From: JAEUIA01 sp038330085
GTDB lineage: Bacteria > Planctomycetota > UBA1135 > GCA-002686595
Assembly: GCA_038330085.1 (NCBI GenBank)
Contig: JBBQNP010000011.1
Coordinates: 1-55,523 of the forward strand
Direction of reading: 5' to 3'
Length of the DNA: 55,523 nucleotides
The notes under the pieces were generated by a model. It had not been told where the DNA came from. It saw only the letters and a list, made by a program, of their open reading frames with translations, and ran no database searches. Below, one piece after another: positions 50,430-55,523 of this stretch. A program made the position numbers and the translations under genes. Position 1 is the stretch's first letter, and every line of letters starts with the position of its first letter.

Positions 50430-50677
50430 GCGCCCTTCCACGAGTGCTGTGCATCCTGACGAATCGGCGCGCGGGCGGGGAGCGGATTGTGCCCGGTCTG
50501 ATGGACATGATCGCGGGCGCATGCCGTCGGACGAACCGGCGGCGCTGGCGGAAAACTCTTCGCAGGAGGAAGAAGGTCGCGACCAGGTCTGCCTGCGCTT
50601 TCGACGCCGAATCGCCGTTGTGGCGCTGGATCGAGCACCTGCGCACCTGGCACCGGCATTGCTCCTGGGAGGCCGTC

Positions 50678-51379
50678 ATGGATACCGGTCTCTATCAAGG
50701 CGTCGCGGCGATGCACTCGCTCGAGAAGCGCCTCGACACCATCTCGGCGAACCTCGCGAACCTCTCCGCGCACGGGTACAAGCGCCAGACTTCGGTCACG
50801 CGCACCTTCAGCGTCGGCAAGGGCGACCGCCGTCACGACGAGATCGCGACGCAGCACACGACCGACTTCACGCAGGGCGAGATCGAGCGCACGGGCAACA
50901 CGTTCGACTTCGCGCTCGACGGCACGGGCTTCTTCGCACTCGACACGAAGGGCGGTCGCGCCTACACGCGCGACGGCAGCTTCCACGTCGACCAGAACGG
51001 CACGTTGCTCTCCGCCGACGGGCAACCGGTCGCGTGGGAAGGCTCGAACGGCCGCATCAACCCTACAGGCGACACGGTTTCCGTCGATGCGTCCGGCACC
51101 GTGCGCCAAGGCGCGTCGTCGATCGGTCGCCTGCGCATCGTCGACTTCGCCGACGCGGCGCGCCTCGACGAGGACTCGCACGGCAACTGGCGCGCACCGG
51201 CCGGCATGGTGGAGAAGTCATCGACCGCCGCGGTGCGCCAAGGCGCCGTCGAACGTTCGAACACGAGCTCGATGGACGAGCTCATCGGCATGGTCGTCGC
51301 GCAACGTCGCTTCGAGAACTCCGCGACGATCCTGCGCTCGATCGATCAGACCTACAAACGCCTCAACCAGCCGCACTGA
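50678..51379 (+). CDS. flgF: Flagellar proximal rod protein FlgF
   Basis: 233 aa from ATG 50678, with GGGAGG five bases upstream; this start gives the conserved rod-protein N-terminus DTGLYQGVAAMHSLEKRLDT, ISANLANLSAHGYKRQ (family N-LANxxTxGFK motif). The C-terminus has the matching rod/hook signature SNTSSMDELIGMVVAQRRFE, LRSIDQTYKRLNQ. The middle is a beta domain (GTGFFALDTKGGRAYTRDGS). FlgF forms part of the proximal rod of the flagellar motor. First of a tightly packed flagellar operon; divergent from the sulfatase-like gene. By length (233 aa) and order, FlgF rather than FlgG. Confidence 0.93.
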   Translation: MDTGLYQGVAAMHSLEKRLDTISANLANLSAHGYKRQTSVTRTFSVGKGDRRHDEIATQHTTDFTQGEIERTGNTFDFALDGTGFFALDTKGGRAYTRDGSFHVDQNGTLLSADGQPVAWEGSNGRINPTGDTVSVDASGTVRQGASSIGRLRIVDFADAARLDEDSHGNWRAPAGMVEKSSTAAVRQGAVERSNTSSMDELIGMVVAQRRFENSATILRSIDQTYKRLNQPH

Positions 51380-51406
51380 GCGGCGTCCCTTCGAGGAATC
51401 CCAGCC

Positions 51407-52195
51407 ATGATCCGCGCACTGATGACCGCAGCTTCGGGCATGAAGGCCCAGCAGATGCAGGTCGACACGATCGCCAACAACATCGCGAACGCGAACACGG
51501 GCGGCTTCAAGAAGAGCGAGCTCAGCTTCCGCGCGTTGCTGTACCAGACGTACGACGAACCGGGCGCTCCGACCGCGCAGAACCAGCGCAACCCGATCGG
51601 CTTGCAGGTCGGCACGGGCACCGAGGTCGCGGGCTCGGAGAAGATCTTCCAGCAAGGTGCGCTCGAGCCGACGTCGAACGTCTACGGCGCGGGCATCCAG
51701 GGCGAAGGCTTTTTCCGCGTCAAGATCCCGAGCGGCGACGTGCGCTACACGCGCGACGGCCAGTTCCATCGCGACGCGACGGGCGGCCTCGTCACGACCG
51801 AGGGTTACTTCCTCGATCCGCCGATCACGATCCCGAACGAAGCGATCGCGGTGACGATCGGCGGCGACGGCACGGTGTCGGTGCAGACGACCGAAGACGG
51901 CGCGCCGCAGCAGGTCGGCTTGATGAACCTGTACCGGTTCCCCAACCCTGGCGGTTTGAAGGCGCAGGGCGGCAACTACTTCTCCGAGACCGCGAGCTCG
52001 GGCACCGCGACGCAATCGCAAGCGGGCCTCAACGGTACGGGCGTGCTGCGCCAGGGCTACAGCGAGCGCTCGAACGTGTCCGTCGTCGACGAGCTCGTCG
52101 GGCTCATCCTCGCGCAGCGCAACTACGAAACCAACAGCCGCGCGATCCGCGTGAGCGACGAGATGTTGCAGACCGTTGGTCAGCTCATCCGCTGA
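51407..52195 (+). CDS. flgG: Flagellar distal rod protein FlgG
   Basis: 262 aa, the usual FlgG length (about 260). N-terminus IRALMTAASGMKAQQMQVDT, IANNIANANTGGFKKSE (rod signature) and C-terminus NVSVVDELVGLILAQRNYET, NSRAIRVSDEMLQTVGQ. The distinctive FlgG middle is present: QGEGFFRVKIPSGDVRYTRD and GLMNLYRFPNPGGLKAQGGN. It polymerises to the distal rod that crosses peptidoglycan and the L and P rings. GAGGAA precedes the ATG. It lies 27 bp after flgF. Confidence 0.96.
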   Translation: MIRALMTAASGMKAQQMQVDTIANNIANANTGGFKKSELSFRALLYQTYDEPGAPTAQNQRNPIGLQVGTGTEVAGSEKIFQQGALEPTSNVYGAGIQGEGFFRVKIPSGDVRYTRDGQFHRDATGGLVTTEGYFLDPPITIPNEAIAVTIGGDGTVSVQTTEDGAPQQVGLMNLYRFPNPGGLKAQGGNYFSETASSGTATQSQAGLNGTGVLRQGYSERSNVSVVDELVGLILAQRNYETNSRAIRVSDEMLQTVGQLIR

Positions 52196-52204
52196 GGCAC
52201 GCAC

Positions 52205-53158
52205 ATGATCCTCGCACTCACACTGGCACTGGCGTCGATCACGCTCAGCATCCCGTCCGACGCGCACGTGCGCGGACAGGACATGCACCTCGGAGAAGTG
52301 GTGCGCATCGACGGGGCGGACGCGGCCGAGACGGCGCGCTTCGCGGCGATCACGCTCGGGTACACGCCCTCACCGGGGTTCGCACGCGTCCTCACGCGCG
52401 ACGAGATCGTGAACAAGGTGCGGGCGGCTCTGCCGGGCACTGCGTTCACGGTCGCGGGCAGCGATCGCTGCCGCATCGAGCTCGAGACCGAGGTCGTGCA
52501 CGGTGATGCGTTGCGCACCGAAGCCGCGCAGTCGCTGCGGACCGCATTGAACGGCCGCGACGCGACGATCGCCGACGAAGGCACGCAAGCCGACGTCGTC
52601 GTCCCGAAGGCGGCGAACAAGATCGAGCTGCACGCGCAGACCGACTTGCGCACGCTGCGCTCCGGAATCGTGCCGGTCTCGGTGCAAGTGTGGATCGACG
52701 GATCGCCGTATCAGACGGTGCAGTCGACGTTCCGCCTCGAGCTCTACGAGACGTTGCCCGTGCTCGTCGCCGACGCGCGCCGCGGCGACGTGCTCGGGGC
52801 GATCAGCACCGAGCTGCGCCGCGTGCGCGTCGACGCGAGCCTGGCGGGTGAGCCGCTCAGCCAGAGCGCCGTGCCCGGCGCGACGCTCACGCACGACATG
52901 CAGAGGGGGATGGTCGTGACCGATCGCGACGTGCAGCGCGCTCAGCTCGTGAAACAAGGCGACTTGGTGCAGATCCAGGTACGCAAGGGCCCCGTCGTCG
53001 CGCGCGCGACGGCCATCGCGGCGCAGGACGGATGCCTCGGGGACCGCGTGCGCGTCACGACGGCATCTTCGAAGCACGAGCTCATCGCCATCGTCACCGG
53101 ACGCGGCAGCGTCGAGGTCGACATCACCGACTTCTCACGTCAACAAGCGCAGCAATAG
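52205..53158 (+). CDS. flgA: Flagellar P-ring chaperone FlgA
   Basis: 317 aa. N-terminal signal peptide-like MILALTLALASITLSIPS. The C-terminal 130 residues are the FlgA/SAF domain (TLPVLVADARRGDVLGAIST, LAGEPLSQSAVPGATLTHDM, GMVVTDRDVQRAQLVKQGDL, VRVTTASSKHELIAIVTGRG), typical of the P-ring assembly chaperone. It works in the periplasm to help FlgI form the P ring. The N-terminal extension of about 180 residues is in the range of some other FlgA proteins. Gene order flgF-flgG-flgA-flgH-flgI agrees. Confidence 0.93.
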   Translation: MILALTLALASITLSIPSDAHVRGQDMHLGEVVRIDGADAAETARFAAITLGYTPSPGFARVLTRDEIVNKVRAALPGTAFTVAGSDRCRIELETEVVHGDALRTEAAQSLRTALNGRDATIADEGTQADVVVPKAANKIELHAQTDLRTLRSGIVPVSVQVWIDGSPYQTVQSTFRLELYETLPVLVADARRGDVLGAISTELRRVRVDASLAGEPLSQSAVPGATLTHDMQRGMVVTDRDVQRAQLVKQGDLVQIQVRKGPVVARATAIAAQDGCLGDRVRVTTASSKHELIAIVTGRGSVEVDITDFSRQQAQQ

Positions 53159-53198
53159 ACACGCGTACACCAGAACCGCGAGCCACGAGAAGCACGAC

Positions 53199-53828
53199 AT
53201 GAAACAAACACTGAGCCTCCTCTTCGTCTGCGCGACGCTCACCCCCGGTGCGTTCGCACTGCAGGACCACGCGCGCCGCGGCTCGATCTACGACGCGGAC
53301 CAAGGTCCCTTCGGCCTGATCGGCACGCGCAGCGCGACGCGCGTCGGCGACCTGGTCACGATCGTGATCGCCGAAAACCAGAACGTGAAGAACGAGGAAT
53401 CGTCCGACCTCTCGAAGGGCACGAGCCTCGACTACCAGCTCACGAACTTCGACATCGCGCCCAAGGCGTTCTCGCCGCTGCCGCGCGTCGCCGCGACGTC
53501 GGACGACCAGTTCCGCGGTACGGCCAACTATGCCAAGAAGGGCACGTTCACCGCGCGCGTCACCGCGATCGTCGTCGACGTGCTCCCGAACGGGAACATG
53601 ATCGTGAACGGTCGGCGCGAGATCCGCATCGACAAGGAAACGAAGCTGATCGAGTTCAGCGGCATCATCCGCCGCTGGGACATCACGCCCGACAACTCGA
53701 TCGCGTCGGAGCTCGTGGCGAACGCGAAGGTCTCGTACACCGGCACCGGTCCGCTCACGAACAGCACGAACCGCCGCGGAATCGGCGCGTGGATCCACGA
53801 CGCCATCGCGTGGGTCTGGCCCTTCTGA
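53199..53828 (+). CDS. flgH: Flagellar L-ring protein FlgH
   Basis: 209 aa with a signal peptide (TLSLLFVCATLTPGAFA) and the FlgH core: RRGSIYDADQGPFGLIGTRS, ATRVGDLVTIVIAENQNVKN, GKGTFTARVTAIV-like strands and a C-terminal IRRWDITPDNSIASELVANA, the SxxVADAxIxY equivalent. FlgH forms the outer-membrane L ring around the rod. Classical FlgH is a lipoprotein; here the only N-terminal Cys (about residue 11, FVC) is not in a good lipobox, so it is probably not lipidated. Forty bp follow flgA. Confidence 0.93.
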   Translation: MKQTLSLLFVCATLTPGAFALQDHARRGSIYDADQGPFGLIGTRSATRVGDLVTIVIAENQNVKNEESSDLSKGTSLDYQLTNFDIAPKAFSPLPRVAATSDDQFRGTANYAKKGTFTARVTAIVVDVLPNGNMIVNGRREIRIDKETKLIEFSGIIRRWDITPDNSIASELVANAKVSYTGTGPLTNSTNRRGIGAWIHDAIAWVWPF

Positions 53829-53861
53829 GCGACGAAGCCGGCAAGCCACGAAGCAGAGCAC

Positions 53862-55148
53862 ATGATCACACTCCTCCTCCTCGCACTGATGCAGTCGCCG
53901 ACGTCCTCCACGGTGCCGTCGCAGCTCCCGACCAAGCCCAAGCCCACTGCGAAGTCGGGGAATCGCAACGACGACGGCACGCTGTACGTCGACGCGAGCA
54001 CCCTCGAAGCGCCGCCCGCTCCGCCTGCGACCGAATCGAAGTCGACGTGGACGCGCACGCCGCGCTTCCAACCGGTCGGCTTGTCGCGTCCGGCCGGCGA
54101 CTTCACCACGCCGATCGCGTCGCTCGCCGCAGTGCGCGGCGAAGAAGACAACACCGTCATCGGCATCGGCCTCGTCACGGGCCTCGCCGGCACGGGCGAC
54201 ACGACCGACGCGGGTAAGACCCTCATCGCGAACCTGCTGCGCACGCGCAACATCCGCCTCGACATCCAAGCGCTGTCGTCGAAGAACGTCGCGATCGTCG
54301 AAGTCGACTGCACGCTCACGGCCGGCATCAAAGCCGGGCGTCATGTCGACGTGACGGTATCGGCGATCGGCGACGCGACGAGCCTGGTCGGCGGCACGCT
54401 GCTCATGAGCGAGCTCACCGACATCAGCGGCCAGACGGTGTACGTCACGGCGTCGGGCCCGCTCACGGTCGGCGGTTTCACTGCAGAAGGCCAGGCCGCG
54501 ACCGCGCGCAAGAACCACACGACCGTCGGCAGGCTCCCCGGCGGCGGCAAGGTCGAGCGCGAAGTGCCCACCTCGCTCGTCAACGATCACGGATACATCT
54601 ACCTCGACCTGAAGAGCGGGTTCGACACGCTCGGCAACTGCGTGCGCATCACCGACGCGATCAACGCTCTCTATCCCAAGAGCGCCGCTGCGAGCGGTGA
54701 CGGCAAGTCGATCCAGATCTCCGTGCCGCGCGACCTGCCCGAGAGCATGCACGCGGCCTACCTGCAGTCGATGCTCGAGCGCGAGATCGTCTCGAAGAAC
54801 GTCGCGCGCGTGCTGATCAGCGAGCGCACGGGCACGATCGTGATGGGCGGCGACGTGCGCTTGCGCCCGGGTGCGATCGCGCAAGGTGCCATCACGGTCA
54901 CGATCGCGGAGTCGGCGCAGACGAGCCAACCGGGTCCCTTGTCGAACGGCAGGACCAAGACCGAGAAGCGCACGAACATCGACGTCAGCGAAGAGAACTC
55001 GGCCCTCGTGTTCATTCCCGGCGCGGTGACGCTGCAGGAAGTCGTCGACGTGCTCAACGTGCTCGGCACGACGCCGCGCGACCTGATCACGATCCTCGAC
55101 GCGATGGCGCAAGGCGGCTTGCTCGAAGCCGAGATCCACAGGCTGTGA
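53862..55148 (+). CDS. flgI: Flagellar P-ring protein FlgI
   Basis: 428 aa. The body is a standard FlgI (GEEDNTVIGIGLVTGLAGTG, RTRNIRLDIQALSSKNVAIV, DVTVSAIGDATSLVGGTLLM, ERTGTIVMGGDVRLRPGAIA, LNVLGTTPRDLITILDAMAQ). It forms the P ring in the periplasm. FlgI is usually about 365 aa; here a low-complexity segment of about 65 residues (PTKPKPTAKSGNRN, EAPPAPPATESKST) lies between the signal peptide and the domain. Its stop overlaps the next start (ATG 55148), so it is translationally coupled to flgJ. Confidence 0.95.
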   Translation: MITLLLLALMQSPTSSTVPSQLPTKPKPTAKSGNRNDDGTLYVDASTLEAPPAPPATESKSTWTRTPRFQPVGLSRPAGDFTTPIASLAAVRGEEDNTVIGIGLVTGLAGTGDTTDAGKTLIANLLRTRNIRLDIQALSSKNVAIVEVDCTLTAGIKAGRHVDVTVSAIGDATSLVGGTLLMSELTDISGQTVYVTASGPLTVGGFTAEGQAATARKNHTTVGRLPGGGKVEREVPTSLVNDHGYIYLDLKSGFDTLGNCVRITDAINALYPKSAAASGDGKSIQISVPRDLPESMHAAYLQSMLEREIVSKNVARVLISERTGTIVMGGDVRLRPGAIAQGAITVTIAESAQTSQPGPLSNGRTKTEKRTNIDVSEENSALVFIPGAVTLQEVVDVLNVLGTTPRDLITILDAMAQGGLLEAEIHRL

Positions 55149-55480
55149 TGGTCGACACGCTCCAACTCCCGATCGGCGTCGACGCGGCGCGCATCAACGC
55201 GGCCGAGACCTTGCGCACGCGCGCGGAGTCGGCGCGCAAGGACGCCCCCGCAGACGCGGGAGAGACCGCGAAGAAGTTCCAGTCGGTGTTCTCGACCTTG
55301 CTCGTGAAGGAGATGCGGCGCTCCCTGAGCACCGGGTTCTTCGGCGAGGGCGCGGGCGGCGACATCTACTCGGGTTGGTTGGACGAGCACGTCGGGCAGG
55401 CGCTCGCCGACCGAGACGCATTGCACATGAACGACATGATCCAGCGCAGCGTGCTCCAGAAGGCAGAGGTGACATCATGA
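55148..55480 (+). CDS. flgJ: Rod-binding protein (FlgJ N-terminal domain only)
   Basis: 110 aa from ATG 55148. The sequence AKKFQSVFSTLLVKEMRRSL-STGFFGEGAGGDIYSGWLDEHVGQ is the rod-binding domain (FlgJ N-terminal), with the EMR and YxxxxD-like landmarks. The muramidase half of the E. coli protein is missing, as in many phyla, where a separate hydrolase does that job. It caps the growing rod. The start overlaps the flgI stop and its own stop overlaps the next ATG (ATGA at 55477). Confidence 0.9.
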   Translation: MVDTLQLPIGVDAARINAAETLRTRAESARKDAPADAGETAKKFQSVFSTLLVKEMRRSLSTGFFGEGAGGDIYSGWLDEHVGQALADRDALHMNDMIQRSVLQKAEVTS

Positions 55481-55523
55481 GCTTGCAGACACTCACGAAC
55501 GCGCTCGAAGCGCTGATCACGGA
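55477..55523 (+). CDS. Start of a further flagellar gene, probably FlgN-like (3'-truncated)
   Basis: ATG 55477 overlaps the flgJ stop and the frame runs off the window as SLQTLTNALEALIT. In many flagellar operons the gene after flgJ encodes the FlgN export chaperone, which begins with a helical LxxL-rich segment, so that is the best guess. Only 15 codons are visible. Confidence 0.5.
   Translation, partial: MSLQTLTNALEALIT

Noticed and set aside
53124..55139. Minus-strand open frame of 671 codons opposite flgH and flgI
   Set aside because: Antisense to certain flagellar genes; Arg/Asp/Val repeats only.
1..55523. CRISPR array, rRNA operon, riboswitch or insertion sequence
   Set aside because: No regularly spaced repeats, rRNA-like stretches, recognisable aptamers or transposase genes with terminal repeats were seen.

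Overview
This is a GC-rich bacterial chromosome segment, most likely from a Planctomycetota bacterium, possibly one of the poorly studied marine lineages. The pointers are several ECF sigma factors (one head-to-head with a Ser/Thr kinase carrying an FGE/SUMF1 domain), sulfatase-like hydrolases, sigma factors fused through a membrane helix to carboxypeptidase-regulatory-like repeats, and secreted proteins ending in a shared 'GDGSG-ACPCGN' C-terminal domain. The taxonomic call is inference from gene content; there is no rRNA here.

Layout. (1) 1-3484: tail of a dicarboxylate/amino-acid:cation symporter, then a membrane-tethered sigma factor fusion. (2) 3893-11936: a TonB-dependent receptor followed by DUF3450-like, ExbB, ExbD, TonB and TPR genes with tiny gaps or overlaps, a complete outer-membrane energisation operon; a secreted beta-helix protein (12112-14139) follows. 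(3) 14294-18857: helical-repeat membrane protein, second secreted protein with the shared C-terminal domain, and a phytase-like esterase lipoprotein. (4) 19219-25339: two related winged-helix DNA-binding proteins (one with AT-hooks, one behind a 19-codon leader ORF), a CPA1 Na+/H+ antiporter, an AI-2E-type exporter, a REP-like hairpin and a third protein with the C-terminal domain. (5) 25641-30193: small TfoX-like protein, a second sigma-membrane-repeat fusion, and divergently an ECF sigma factor with a YCII-domain anti-sigma candidate and a lipoprotein. (6) 30209-35038: a sulfatase gene broken by an in-frame amber codon, DoxX-like protein, transglutaminase-like protein and an orphan GAF histidine kinase. 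(7) 35106-39483: a small genomic island bounded by an intact tRNA-Arg(CCG) gene and a 45-bp copy of its 3' half, holding ParDE-like and XRE-ImmA/MazF toxin-antitoxin modules and a frameshifted gene, with no visible integrase. (8) 39647-43801: a Ca-binding-like secreted protein, an ECF sigma/anti-sigma/RseB-like operon with its own ECF-type promoter, a terminator and a small protein. (9) 43843-50429: divergent sigma factor and kinase-FGE pair, alpha/beta hydrolase lipoprotein, membrane sulfatase-like hydrolase. (10) 50678-end: flagellar rod and ring operon flgF-flgG-flgA-flgH-flgI-flgJ(N) and the start of another gene.

Themes: envelope signalling through ECF factors controlled in four different ways (membrane fusion, YCII partner, zinc-finger anti-sigma plus RseB, kinase pairing), outer-membrane transport linked to secreted beta-rich proteins, and a recurring pattern of -10-like hexamers 6-9 nt before ATG that suggests leaderless transcripts. 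All calls are by eye from sequence and remembered family features; no search was run.
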